From: Viscum album
Lineage: Eukaryota > Streptophyta > Magnoliopsida > Santalales > Viscaceae
DNA: 64,000 bases
Reading direction: 5' to 3'
Assembly: GCA_963277665.1 (NCBI GenBank)
Contig: OY728159.1
Coordinates: 1,017,747,343-1,017,811,342, forward strand
The position numbers and the translations under genes are program-made. Each line of letters begins with the position of its first letter. The first letter of the stretch is position 1. The notes below the pieces were generated by a model. The model had not been told where the DNA came from. It was given only the letters and a program-made list of their open reading frames with translations, and did no database searches. This document shows positions 35,640 to 47,085 of the stretch, piece by piece.

Positions 35640-36334
35640 TTTAAGATATTAAAAAGACTTAGAAAATTACTTATTCTATTGGAATGGAACACTATTTCTT
35701 TTCAAATTCATCACTAATGAATATAGTACTAATAAGTTACAATAAAATTATTGATAATAACCTATTAGGCCATGGAAACTATGTATCTCAATTACATTCT
35801 TGGGCAGTTTGCAATAGATGACATCCTATATCTATTTTTGGATCTATATAAACACATTTTTAAATATTACATGTCTAAGGAAATATACCTCATATATCCG
35901 AATGTAACACATTGAAAGTTTGGAATACAAATGATTATCCAGAACGATACCCAACACTATCTCCGAGTGTTTTTAATGATAAAACTTTTTCATACAATAC
36001 ACCAGTATACCATCTACAAGTAAAACCACAAAATAATATAGATACCATAGATGTATCAAATTTACCAATTCCATGAAGATATCTAGAGAATTTATAATAT
36101 CTAAGTTCATAACTATATACTCTTAAGGGGCATATATTCTCCTAAAAGATTTCTTTAGAATATCCTCCTCCCGAACCCACAATTGGTGATATCCCAAACA
36201 CATGTAAAATTTAGAGAACCACTAGTATCCCCTTAATTTATTGAATAGATCATTAATAAGTGGAATAAGATACAAATTCTTTATCATAACTTCAATAAGA
36301 TTAATATAATCTATAAAAATCTAAATAGTTCAAT
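35640..36334 (-). pseudogene. Reverse transcriptase of the old chromovirus, part downstream of the insertion
   Basis: Minus strand: FIDYINLIEVMIKNLYLIPL, INDLFNKLRGY and YHQLWVREEDILKKSFR are traces of C-x-D-Y-R-x-[11 protein letters not shown] and S-G-Y-H-Q-L. The active site is at about 35990-36020, read as LLVDGILVYC where the family has F-I-D-D-I-L-V-Y-S. The upstream part of this domain is at 47086-47330, across the nested element, and the trace joins it in register. Confidence 0.82.
36330..36334. repeat. Target-site duplication, left copy (TCAAT)
   Basis: TCAAT precedes the left LTR and also follows the right LTR (47086-47090). Confidence 0.88.
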
Positions 36335-36615
36335 TATAAGGCCCCAGCCTTAAACCTAACTTAATATTGAATTAAATGAATAATTCACATTGAGGATCTT
36401 TTTAGGTTTAGAGTTTTAGAGAATTAGGACATAAATATTACATCTCAAAAGATTACAAAGTAGACACTTCTACTATGTTTCCATAAAATAAAAAAAAACT
36501 CTTAAAAAGAGACATGTCTAGTTCCATGTTTTATATAGCATGACTTTCCCTTGATCCCGTCCTTGACCCTATTCCACATTAATTCCTGTGAAAAACATTT
36601 CAAAAAAACTTGAGG

Positions 36616-36632
36616 TGAGCATAAAAAGCTCA
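36616..36632. other. Conserved LTR hairpin, C-G variant
   Basis: TGAGC-ATAAAAA-GCTCA within GGTGAGCATAAAAAGCTCAGTAAGG. It lies about 280 nt from the LTR 3' end in element orientation. Compare TGAGTA...TACTCA in the Tekay-like LTR at 3350. Confidence 0.6.
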
Positions 36633-36844
36633 GTAAGGGATACACAAGAATGAAAACTAGTAGTTTTTTCAAACATCAAGTAAACCATGTATAACTTTAT
36701 CAAAGTAATACCTTCACCTTCATGAAGTAGTAAAAACTCTTCACTGAATAAAATATCATTACTTACCTTTTTGTAACCAAAGGATTACTATAAAACCCAT
36801 ATAAAGAACACATAACATATAAAGGTAACTTGGGACATAAACAT

Positions 36845-37065
36845 ACTTAAGTGGAATAACCATACGGTCGACTTCCACACATATCACTTAATAGAATAGC
36901 CATACGGCCAACTTCCATACATACTTAATAGAATAGCCATAAGACCGACTTCCATACCCAATGCATTGAAGGTTATAACGTAACCACCCGTCCTGGTATT
37001 CACGGCACCACCGGTCATATGGTTTATCACGTAACCACCTGTCAAATGTCCAACTACCATTATAA
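36845..37065. repeat. Short tandem repeats in the LTR
   Basis: About three units of roughly 45 bp containing AATAGCCATACGGCCAACTT(CCATAC) at 36855-36960, then two units built on ACGTAACCACCCGTC (36976-37055). The right LTR has the same array at about 43595-43800. Confidence 0.7.
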
Positions 37066-37764
37066 AAATCATAAGACATAAAACAAATATAATGGAAAGA
37101 AATCATTTCCACACATTGATCAAAATATATCACTTAAATATATTGACATAAAAAATACATTATAAAAACCATTTTCAATACCAAAATACATAAAAGAGTA
37201 TATGGTATTTATTTCATTTTAAAAAAACATTACGGCTTGTTCAGTAAGCCAAAGACCAAATAATACTCACGGCGGTGGAAAAGGTCATTGTCACCACGTA
37301 CGTTAAAAGAAACATTCCTTTTTGTCGTTTTGTAAAACGATTCATAGAAAAATATTCCTTTTGTATAAAAGTAAAAGTAAACGGGGTTTATACACCGTAT
37401 AAAAGAAAGTTGTGTATAAAACGAAATATGCCTCAATGAAAAGAGATTGAGATGAAGTCCCTTACCTCGGGTCCGACTTGACTCGATCATTCTTTAACAT
37501 CCTGAATAATAAACTTGAGTTAATTTCTATTTTCTTAAGAACATTTTTCAAGGGCATTATTCCTTTTATATCACTTATTTCCATGTTATAAACATTATGT
37601 AACCATTTAAGTTAATAATGTTTGTTTTGTCGATATTTGGTTCTTAAGTCGAAAGTGGACTTCTTACAATTACATGTTGTTCGTGTGGTCAAAGGTTCTT
37701 TATATCCAGAATGAAATTTCTGATTTTGATATCATATATATCATATATATCCAGAATATATATG

Positions 37765-37862
37765 TATTTATAATATTACATAATCATTTAGAGGTAAGAA
37801 ATGAAATGCACCGTTCATGGAGACGGTAAGCCGTACGTACGCATGAACGCTACTTTCATTTC
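37765..37862 (-). promoter_or_regulatory. 65-nt inverted-repeat module with downstream TATA-like box, copy 1 (left LTR)
   Basis: Outer stem GAAATGAAA (37798-37806) pairs with TTTCATTTC (37854-37862). The middle stem CGTTCATG (37812-37819) pairs with CATGAACG (37842-37849). The inner stem ACGG (37823-37826) pairs with CCGT (37831-37834) around TAAG, next to the palindrome GTACGTAC. In element orientation TATAAATA (37765-37772) follows 25 nt downstream. Assignment as a promoter module is inference. Confidence 0.5.
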
Positions 37863-37973
37863 TATGTCATATTAATGGAATTTAAACTAAATGAGAGGTA
37901 TGTATATTTTAATTCCAGAATTATATTCATCATTTAGATTTATCATTCAGCACATATATCCATTATATACATG

Positions 37974-38070
37974 TACTTATAATAGTACATTACATTTGGG
38001 GATAGGAAATGAAATGCACCGTTCATGGAGACGGTAAGTCGTACGTACGCATGAACGCTACTTTCATTTC
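37974..38070 (-). promoter_or_regulatory. 65-nt inverted-repeat module with downstream TATA-like box, copy 2 (left LTR)
   Basis: Hairpin 38006-38070 differs from copy 1 by one base (CCGT to TCGT, which keeps a G-T pair). The TATA-like TATAAGTA is at 37974-37981, 24 nt away. It is offset from copy 1 by 208 bp, as part of a diverged tandem duplication. Confidence 0.5.
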
Positions 38071-40408
38071 GATCTCATACTTTAATGGAAGAAATAATAA
38101 TGATATAGAGGTATATTATAATTCCAGTATAACATCATATATAATAACTTTAAATCCATCCTTTATACGTCCCACATATGGCATTAACGAATCAAATCAC
38201 TTTGAGGGGGTGGTAGTCCGCATTTCCTTAAATGAAGATATCGCGTTTACCTATAATGGAAACCATAAAGGTATGCCCAAAATGTAAAATACAGAAGATT
38301 AAGGAAAAAATAAACACATTATATATCATATATTAATATAGTGTAATCTTAATGGCCACCTTTGAAGGTGTTAAAAGAATGTTGAACAATCATCGTTTCG
38401 GGAGGCAGAAATTCACCATCCACGGAAATAGTATGTTCTTTAACCATTAGATGTAGGTGTGTGTAAGTGTAGCTAAAATACATCTTATAAAAACATCCTA
38501 TTATATTGAGGATACTGGAGTTGTTACAAAAGAAAATAATAAAAAGATATTAGGGGGTTGGAGAATCAAAATAAAACAAAAGGACTCAAAAGAAGACATT
38601 ACCTTAAAATCGGGTAACTCCCTTTGGTTTGAGCTCAAAGGCTTCCTTGGTAAGACTTCTGCCCAAAGTGAGGCTTCAAGGAGTAAGAGAGGGAAGTGGA
38701 GAGACAAAATGGGCAGATTTTTTTCAATCCAAAGTCTTTGGGTGTGTGGGTAAGGAGGTAGAGGTGGGGGCCTTTTATAAAAGGAGAGGAGGGGCACTTT
38801 TGTAGAGTTACAAAATGTTACTTTATTTTCAAAGGAGTTTCGGATTTTAAAGGTCCCAAATTGATGTAATTCAAGGATAAGGTGATTAGGGTTTGAAATC
38901 CACTCATCCAATAGGTTTTGGACATGTGTAGGTATTATATTTTACATTATCGTTCAATTTTATTTAAATCGTTAAATAATGAGGTCATCGCTGCATCATC
39001 ATGATGTCATAAATAATTTAGTCTATTTAATGTCTAAAAATTATAAAAAAATTACTATGATGTAGGAAATAGTTTTATATTTCCAATGACTATTTATAGT
39101 AAAAAATATGACTTGTATAACTCCATGTAAAAATTGTTTTAGTAAAACATTTCATGTTTGTGTCATTTTTTACTTTAACATTAAATAAAAAGGTATTTAT
39201 GTCATTTTCCAACCAAAGTGGCTCCATGGGGTCCCCAAGTTGACCCATGGATTTTCTTGTTCGGAAATGACACATCCAATGAGGGTAGGACATGTGTCTA
39301 GGTCATTTCATTTTATTAAAACATTATTCTTACCTTAAACTACACTAACTACCTCTAATCGCGATTAAGAACTTAAGAGTTACTATTCACCAAAAAATTA
39401 TTTTAATCTCATTGAACCACATTTTACTTATTAATGACAACCATGTATGTCAGATTTTTGAAATTAAAATCACAGAAGTGGTAAAATTTCATTTAAACGA
39501 AAAATCAGTTTTTATAAGTACCACTTAGTGGTTTCACTATTCATCAAAAATTGAAGTTTTTCAGAAAAATACCAAAAATTCACCCTAAGCTATATTTGAT
39601 ATTCCGAATTCAAAAATGAAGTCTATTTTAAAAAATTCAAAACATATAATTCACATTAATTAATTTAATAATTAATTCCCGTTGTCATGACAAATAGCGT
39701 GTTTTTATGAAACAATAAGTATCAAAAGATTGACACTAGTTTAAGTCCGATTTCAATGTGAAATTAATTACAACGACCACTATTGGATTTAATGGTAAAA
39801 ATATTTTCTAATTTTACTTTAAAACCAATTCAAACGATAATCTAATCATATATATAAATTAGATTAAAAAGAGGTTTTGAATTAAAATACAACATTTTAC
39901 ATTATTCATTAAAAAATGAACTTTATCGGAAAGATACCAAAAATGTACACAAAGTGAATTTTGATGTCCCGATTCTAAAGAAGAGTTATATTTGGTCCAA
40001 TAGAATTTATAATATTGATCAAAACAATATTCAATGAAGGTTCTCCATCAAAAGGTGATAAGTGAAGCTTTAGTGAAAATTAGGGTATAAATGCCTAAAA
40101 TTGAATTCTTTCTATATTTTAAGCCTTTATCTTTTATTGGATAAATGTAAAAACATTTAAAAAACATAAATATTCATATTTTAGTTATTTCTATCCATTC
40201 CCGCCAATACAGCGGCAAAAAGTTAACTACCATTTAAAATAATATTATTATATTACTAGTGTGCAACGTAAGTTTTCAAAGGAACTCATCATTGCGTATC
40301 GGGTACGCTATCGAACATAGAAACCCCTTTAAAGTAAAATTAATATTTAATTCGTAAATATTAATAAATACGAAAATTTTTTATTATTTATTTACCTGGG
40401 ATGTTACA

Positions 40409-40422
40409 TCCTTCCCCCTTTT
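40409..40422 (-). promoter_or_regulatory. Polypurine tract
   Basis: The minus strand reads AAAAGGGGGAAGGA immediately before the 3' LTR (TGTAACATCCC). Confidence 0.85.
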
Positions 40423-40451
40423 GGTAATTGCGTCCTCGCAATTTTATTCAC

Positions 40452-41141
40452 TTATCAAAATAAGTGGGGGTATTTATCCCTCATGGCAGTTTTAGATTCC
40501 CACGTTGCCTCTTCAACCATATGGTTTTTCCACAAAACCTTTACCTGGTGGATTACCTTATTTCGCAACACTTGCTCTCTTCGGTCAAGAATCTGGACTG
40601 GTTGTTCTTCATAAGAGAGATTCTCTTCCAACTGAACTACCTTTGGGCTCAAAACATGAGATGAATCTGGCATATACTTCCTCAACATCGAGACATGAAA
40701 AACATTGTGTACTTGAGATAAACTCGGAGGTAATGCCACTCTGTATGCAACTGATCCAACTCTTTCCAGAATTTCATATGGTCCAATGAACCTTGGACTT
40801 AGCTTTCCTTTCTTACCAAATCACATCACACATTTCCATGGAGAAACCTTGAGAAAAACATGATCACCTACCTCAAAAGATAGATCCTTCCTCCGGTTAT
40901 CCGCATAACTCTTCTGCCTGCTCTGAGCTGTTCTCATGTGTTTCTGAATCAACTGAACTTTTTCTGCCATCTCTTCTACCAATTCTGGTCTCATCAGCTT
41001 CCTTTCACCCACTTCATCCCAAAATGTTGGAGTTTGACACCGCTTCCCATATAATGCCTCAAATGGTGCCATCTGTATACTGGAATGAAAACTGTTATTA
41101 TATAAAAACTCAACCAAAGAAATATGTTGGTCCCTAATTCC
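40452..41141 (-). pseudogene. Integrase C-terminus and intact chromodomain
   Basis: Minus strand, in the frame of the upstream core: NNSFHSSIQMAPFEALYGKR, DEVGERKLMRPELV and MRTAQSRQKSYADNRRKDLS, then FEVGDHVFLKVSP. A TGA at 40821-40823 follows. The frame then continues through a GPF-like module (LSPRF, about 40800) to VALPPSLSQVHNVFHVSMLR, and a chromodomain VQILDRREQVLRNKVIHQVK, VLWKNHMVEEATWES, ending KYPHLF at the natural stop. The chromodomain itself has no break. It may tether the pre-integration complex to heterochromatin. Confidence 0.9.
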
Positions 41142-41770
41142 CTAATAATCCATCGAACAAGCTCGTAGCATATCCTCCATGGTCTGAATTGTTCGTTCTG
41201 ACTGCCCATCTGATTGAGGATGAAAAGCTGTACTAAAATTTAATTTAGCACCCAACGACTTCTGAAGGACTTTCCAAAAGTTAGAAGTAAACCTAGGATC
41301 ACGGTCAGATACAATGAAGAGGGGAAATCCCAAAAAAAACTGAATATCTCTTTAAGATACAATCGAGAAAGTTGATCTAGAGAGAAAGTATCCCGTATAG
41401 CAAGGAAATGAGTAGATTTAGTCAAGCAATCAACAATAATGGAGATTGCATTATTACCTCGAGATGTCTTCGGTAATCCCAAAACAAAGTCCATGGATAT
41501 ATTCTCCCATTTCCACTCTGGCACTGGTAAAGGTTGAAGCATCCCTTTCGGTAACTTCCGCTCTGCTTTAACCTGTTGACAAGTCAAACACTTCATAGTA
41601 AAATCAGGAATATCTCTTTTCATATCATCCCACCAGTAATACTCCTGCAGATCTCTGTACATCTTAGTACTGCCAGGATGAACTGAAAACGAGGAACTAT
41701 GAGCCTCACTTAACAACCCATTCTTCAACTGTGAATCACATGGAACACATGATCTCTTCCCAAACCTCAA
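41142..41770 (-). pseudogene. Integrase zinc and catalytic domains
   Basis: Minus strand. HSSSFSVHPGSTKMYRDLQE, YYWWDDMKRDI and [10 protein letters not shown] form the HHCC module. The first Asp is in IIVDCLTKSTHFL. A one-base shift near 41335-41345 separates this from [17 protein letters not shown] (second Asp) and [19 protein letters not shown] (catalytic Glu). A TAA at 41142-41144 ends the frame. The text continues in phase beyond it. Confidence 0.9.
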
Positions 41771-42013
41771 AACACAATCACTATCAATGTTGAATTCAGG
41801 AAACTTACCTTTCTGAACCAGCTCTGCCTTTTTCTACAACTCACTGTCTTGCTTCTGTGATTGCTTGATTCTGTCTGATAGAGAAGATCTCACTGATACC
41901 TAAAACAAAACAGAAGGAAATCTTGCACCAACAACTTCTATGCCAAAGTTCATCAAATCAAAAACCAAAGGATCTCATTCCAAACATAGCATGGTTAATG
42001 AAGCATTACTTTT

Positions 42014-42805
42014 TCAACTCAAAGCATCAGCCACTTTATTTGCTTTTCCCGGATGGTAGTGAATTGTACAATCATAATCCTTGATTAATTCCAGCCATCT
42101 CCTCTGTCTCATGTTCAATTCTTTCTTAGTGAATATATACTTTAAACTTTTGTGATCAGTATATATTTTACACTTTACTCCATACAAATGATGCCTCAAA
42201 ATTTTTAAAGCAAAAACAATAGGAGCTAATTCCAAATCATGTGTAGGGTAATTATCTCATGAGTTTTCAACTGACATGAAGCATAAGCAATTACCTGATC
42301 ATTCTTCATAAGGACACAACCAAGTCCCTTCAACTAAGCATCACTATATATAACAAACTCACCATTCCTGGAAGGAAGTTCCAAAACTGGAGCATTCACC
42401 AATCTTCTCTTCAACTCCTGAAAACAATCATCACATTCTTTTGTCCAGATGAACTTAACACCCTTATAAGTTAGCTTAGTCATTGGACTAGATAACTGTG
42501 AAAAATTTTCAACAAACCTTCGGTAGTAACCTACCAAACCAAGAAAACTATAGATCTCAGTTACATTTGTAGGTCTTGGCCATTCTTCAACAAATTTTGT
42601 TTTAGCAGGATCAACTCTTATTCCATCTTTTGAAACAATGTGACCCAGGAAAGAAATTTGTTGCAACCAAAACTCACACTTGCTGAATTTTCCATACAGT
42701 TTCTTTTCTTTTAAGGTTTTCAAGATAACCCTTAAATGACTTTCATGCTCCTCTTTACTTTTAAAAAACACAAAAATATCATCAATAACACAACCACCAT
42801 TTATC
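42014..42805 (-). pseudogene. RNase H and C-terminal half of reverse transcriptase
   Basis: Minus strand. RT starts abruptly at the active site, read VIDDIFVFFKSKEEHESHL (about 42740-42795). Then KLYGKFSKCEFW, ISFLGHIVSKDGIRVDP, FLGLVGYYRRFVENFS and VIYSDA. A stop at 42334 and a frame change near 42262 precede RNase [39 protein letters not shown] and [10 protein letters not shown]. The IDD catalytic pair is intact, but the fingers and palm segments N-terminal to it are absent, so no active RT could be made. Confidence 0.88.
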
Positions 42806-42950
42806 ACCTGATTCAACTGAGCCATCACTGCAGTAAACTTCTCAATTCTAATTCTGACCATCTCAGGATACTAATTTGAAAGGTCATTTCCCCCTGTACG
42901 CCTTCCCAAAAAAGTTGTTCTGTTTCCTCTATGAAAAACTATTTTTAACA
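42806..42950 (-). pseudogene. Gag N-terminal remnant joined to RT by deletion
   Basis: Minus strand: GRRTGGNDLSN, then EKFTAVMAQLNQVINGG, in the Arg/Gly-rich and A-V-M-A-Q-L-N-Q style of chromovirus Gag N-termini. It is followed in the same frame by the RT active-site segment. The joint (about 42790-42815) removes the capsid domain, zinc knuckle, PR and RT motifs before the IDD. The start codon was not resolved. Confidence 0.6.
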
Positions 42951-43067
42951 CATAATTATCTTAGGAGAAGCAACATGGTAATCTTTAAATGCTATATCAT
43001 TTCAATCATACCCTAAATTAACTTATAATTTTACACTTTTCTAACTGCTAATGTTGTCTAAACCGAC

Positions 43068-43078
43068 CTCTGATACCA
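43068..43078 (-). promoter_or_regulatory. Primer-binding site, initiator Met tRNA
   Basis: The minus strand reads TGGTATCAGAG, two bases from the 5' LTR end at 43081. Same tRNA as the element at 2861-14200. Confidence 0.9.
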
Positions 43079-43359
43079 ACTATAAGGACCCAACCTTAAA
43101 CCTTACTTAATATTGAATTAAATGAATAATTCACATTGAGGATCTTTTCAGGTTTAGATTTTTAGAGAATTAGGACATAAATATTACATCTCAAAAGATT
43201 ACAAAGTATCCACTTCTACTATGTTTCCATAAAATAAAAAAACTCTTAAAAAGAGACATGTCTAGTTCCATGTTTTATATAGAATTACTTTCCCTTTATC
43301 CCGTCCTTGACCCTATTCCACATTAAGTCCTGTGAAAAACATTTCAAAAAAACTTGAGG

Positions 43360-43376
43360 TGAGCATAAAAAGCTCA
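43360..43376. other. Conserved LTR hairpin, C-G variant, second copy
   Basis: Identical to 36616-36632 (TGAGC-ATAAAAA-GCTCA). Confidence 0.6.
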
Positions 43377-44441
43377 GTAAGGGATACACAAAGAATGAAA
43401 ACTGTTAGTTTTTTCAAACATCAAGTAAACCATGTATAACATTATCAAATTAATACCTTCACCTTCATGAAGTAGTAAAAACTCTTCACTAAATAAAATA
43501 TCATTACTTACATTTTTATAACCAAAGGATTACTATAAAACCCATATAAAGAACACATAACATATAAAGGTAACTTGGGAAATAAACATACTTAAGTGGA
43601 ATAACCATACGGTCGACTTCCACACATATCACTTAATGGAATAGCCATACGACCAACTTCCATACATACTTAATGGAATATCCATAAGGCTGACTTACAT
43701 ACCCAATGCATTGGAGGTTATAACGTAACCACCCGTCCTAGTATTCACGGCACCACTCGTCATATGGTTTATCACGTAACCACCCGCCAAATGTCCAAGT
43801 ACCATTATAAAAATCATAAGACATAAAACAAATATAATGGAAAGAAATCATTTCCACACTTTGATCACAATATATCACTTAAATATATTGACATAAAAAA
43901 TCCATTATAAAAACCATTTTCAATACCAAAATACATAAAAGTGTATATGGTATTAATTTCATTTAAAAAAAACATTACGGCTTGTTTAGGAAGCCAAAGA
44001 CCAAATAATACTTGCATTGGCGGAAAAGGTCATTGTCACCGTGTACGTTGAAAGAAACATTACTTTTTTTTCATTTTGTAAAACGATTCATAGAAAAATA
44101 TTCCTTTTGTGTAAAAGTAAAAGTCAAAGGGGTTTATACACAGTATAAAAAAAGTTGTGTATAAAACAAAATATGCCTCAATGAAAGGAGATTGAGATGA
44201 AGTCCCTTAGCTCGGGTCCGACTTGACTCGATCGTTCTTTAACGTCCTGAATAATAAACTTGAGTTAATTTCTATTTTCTTAAGAACATTTTTCAAGTTC
44301 ATTATTCCTTTTATATCACTTATTTCCATGTTATAAACATTATGTAACCATTATAAACATTATGTAACCATTATGTAACCATTTAAGTTAACCATTTTTG
44401 TTTGGATATCATATATATCATATATATCCAGAATATATATG

Positions 44442-44539
44442 TATTTATAATATTACATAATAATTTAGAGGTAAGAAATGAAATGCACCATTCATGGAGA
44501 CGGTAAGCTGTACGTACGCATGAACGCTACTTTCATTTC
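44442..44539 (-). promoter_or_regulatory. 65-nt inverted-repeat module with TATA-like box, copy 1 (right LTR)
   Basis: Hairpin 44475-44539, TATAAATA at 44442-44449 (25 nt away). Two base differences from the left-LTR copy: G to A at the base of the middle stem (lost pair), and CCGT to CTGT (a G-T pair keeps the inner stem). Confidence 0.5.
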
Positions 44540-44650
44540 TATGTCATATTAATGGAATTTAAACTAAATGAGAGGTATGTATATTTTAATTCCAGAATTA
44601 TATTAATCATTTAGATGTATCATTAAGAATATATATCCATTATATACATG

Positions 44651-44747
44651 TACTTATAATAGTACATTACATTTGGGGATAAGAAATGAAATGCACCGTT
44701 CATGGAGATGGCAAGTCGTACGTACGCATGAACGCTACTTTCATTTC
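44651..44747 (-). promoter_or_regulatory. 65-nt inverted-repeat module with TATA-like box, copy 2 (right LTR)
   Basis: Hairpin 44683-44747, TATAAGTA at 44651-44658 (24 nt away). Outer and middle stems are perfect. The inner stem is ATGG/TCGT with wobble pairs. It is 208 bp from copy 1, as in the left LTR. Confidence 0.5.
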
Positions 44748-47085
44748 GATCTCATAATTTAATGGAAAGAAATAATAATGATATAGAGGTATATTATAAT
44801 TCCAGTTTAACATCATATATAATAACTTTAAATCCATCCTTTATACATCCCACATATGTCATTAACGAATCAAATCACTTTGAGGGGGTGGTAGTCCGCA
44901 CTTCCTTAAATGAAGATATCGCGTTTACCCATAATGGAAACCATAAAGGTACACCCAAAATGAAAAATACAGAAGATTAAGGAAAACATAAACACATTAT
45001 ATATCATATATAAATATAGTGTCATCTTAATGGACACCTTTGAAGGTGTTAAAAGAATGTTGAACAATCATCGTTTCTGGAGGCAGAAATTCTCCATCCA
45101 CGGAAAGAGTATGTTTTTTAACCATTAGATGTAGGTGTGTGTAAGTGTAGATAAAATACTTCTTATAACAACATCCTATTATATTTAGGATACTGGAGTT
45201 GTTACAAAAGAAAATAATAAAAAGAGTTTAGGGGGTTGTAGAAGCAAAATAAAACAAAAGGACTCAAAAGAAGACATTACCTTAAAATCGGGTAACTCCC
45301 TTTGGTATGAGCTCAAAGGCTTCCTTGGGAAGACTTTTGCCCAAAGTGAGGCTTCAAGGAGTAAGAGAGGGAAGTGGAGAGACAAAATGGGTAGAGTTTT
45401 TTCGATTCAAAGGCTTTGGGAGTGTGGGTAAGGAGGTAGAGGTGGGGGCCTTTTATAAGAGGAGAGGAGGGGCACTCTTGTAAAGTTACAAAATGTTACT
45501 TTATTTTCAAAAGAGTTTCGGATTTTAAAGGTCCCACATTGATGTATTTAGAGGATAAGGTGATTAGGGTTAGAAATCCACTCATCCAATAGGTTTTGGA
45601 CATGTGTAGGTCTTATATTTTACATTATCTTTCCATTTTATTTAAATCGTTAAATAATGAGGTCATCACTGCATCATCATGATGTCATAAATAATTTAGT
45701 TTATTTAATGTCTAAAAATTATAAAAAAATTACTATGATGTAGGAAATAGTTTTATCTTTCCAATTACTATTTATAGTCAAAAATATTACTTGTATAACC
45801 CCATGTAAAAATTGTTTTAGTAAAACATTTCATGTTTGTGTCATTTTTTACTTTAACATTAAATAAAATGTATTTATGTCATTTTCCAACCAAAGTGGCT
45901 CCATGGGGTCCCAAAGTTGACCCATGGATTGTCTTTGTCGGCCATGAAACATACAATGAGGGTAGGACATTTCTCTAGGTCATTTAATTTTATTAAAACA
46001 TTATTCTTACCCTAAACTACACTAATTACCTCTAATCGCGATTAAGAACTTAAGGGTTACTATTCACCAAAAAATTATTTTAATCTCATTGAACCAAATT
46101 TTACTTATTAATGAAAACCATGTATGTCAGATTTTTGAAATTCAAAACATAGAAGTGGTAAAATTTCATTTAAACGAAAAATCAGTTTTTATAAGTACCA
46201 CTTAGTGGTTTCACTATTCATCAAAAATTGAAGTTTTTCAGAAAAATACCAAAAATTTACACTAAGCTATATTTGATATTCCAAATTAAAAAATTAAGTC
46301 TATTTTACAAAATTCAAAACATATAAGTCACATTAATTAATTTAATAATTAATTCCCGTTGTCATGACAAATAGCGTGTTTTTATGAAACAATAAGTATC
46401 AAAAGATTGACACTAGTTTAAGTCCGATTTCAAAGTGAAATTAATCCCAACGACCACTATTGGATTTAATGGTAAAAATATTTTCTAATTTCACTTTAAA
46501 ACCAATTCAAATTATAATCTAATCATATAAATAAATTAGATTAAAAAGAGGTTTTGAATTAAAATACAACATTTTATACTATTCATTAAAAAATGAACTT
46601 TATCGGAAAGATACCAAAAATTTATACAAAGTGAATTTTGATGTCCCTATTTTAAAGAAGTGTTATATTTGGTCCAATATAATTTATAAGATTGATCAAA
46701 ACTATATTTAATGATGGTTCTCCATCAAAAGGTGATAAGTGAAGCTTTAGTGAAAATTAGGGTATAAATGCCTAAAATTGAATTCTTTCCGTATTTTAAG
46801 CCTTTATATTTTATTAGATAAATGTAAAAACATTTAAAAAACATATATAATCATATTTTAGTTATTTATATCCATTTCCGCCAATACAACAGGTACAAGT
46901 TAACTACCATTTAAAATAATATTATTATATTACTAGTGTGCAACGTAAGTTTTCAAAGGAACTCATCGTTGCGTATCAGGTACGCTATCGAACATAGAAA
47001 CCCCTTTAAAGTATAATTAATATTTAATTCTTAAATATTAATAAATATGAAAATGTTTTATTCATTATTTACCTGGGATGTTACA

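Larger units (their letters stand above)
36335..40408 (-). repeat. 3' LTR, left copy (4074 bp)
   Basis: The + strand begins TATAAGGCCCCAGCC and ends CCTGGGATGTTACA. In element orientation it starts TGTAACATCCCAGG and ends with ...CCTTATA, so the last two bases are TA instead of CA in both LTRs. It matches 43081-47085 throughout. Inside: a small hairpin (36616), short tandem repeats (36845-37065), and two copies of a 65-nt inverted-repeat module (37798 and 38006). The 98- and 136-codon frames near 38457-38911 overlap on opposite strands and recur as weaker versions in the other LTR. I do not regard them as genes. Confidence 0.93.
36335..47085 (-). mobile_element. Chromovirus with 4-kb LTRs and internally deleted Gag-Pol (non-autonomous)
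   Basis: Two LTRs (36335-40408 and 43081-47085) flank only 2672 bp. From the minus strand the inside holds a primer site, a gag N-terminal remnant fused to the RT active-site region, RNase H, integrase and a chromodomain, then the polypurine tract. Most of gag, all of PR and the first part of RT are gone. TCAAT flanks it. A hand count gave about 7 substitutions in the first 165 aligned LTR bases. It inserted into the RT of an older chromovirus of the same strand. Long LTRs, the initiator-Met primer site and the chromodomain suggest Tekay or a close clade. Confidence 0.92.
43081..47085 (-). repeat. 5' LTR, right copy (4005 bp)
   Basis: The + strand starts TATAAGGACCCAACC and ends CCTGGGATGTTACA, followed by TCAAT. 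It aligns with 36335-40408. Relative to it, a stretch near 44335-44410 carries short repeats of ATTATAAACATTATGTAACC and lacks about 100 bp present in the left copy (around 37610-37715). Confidence 0.93.

Noticed and set aside
37798..37862. Hammerhead, twister or pistol ribozyme in the LTR hairpins
   Set aside because: Neither strand has the CTGATGA...GAAA core of a hammerhead, and I could not place the conserved loops of the other classes.
38457..38911. Protein genes in the 4-kb LTR (98 and 136 codons on opposite strands)
   Set aside because: They overlap each other, the right LTR keeps only shortened versions, and no family is recognised.
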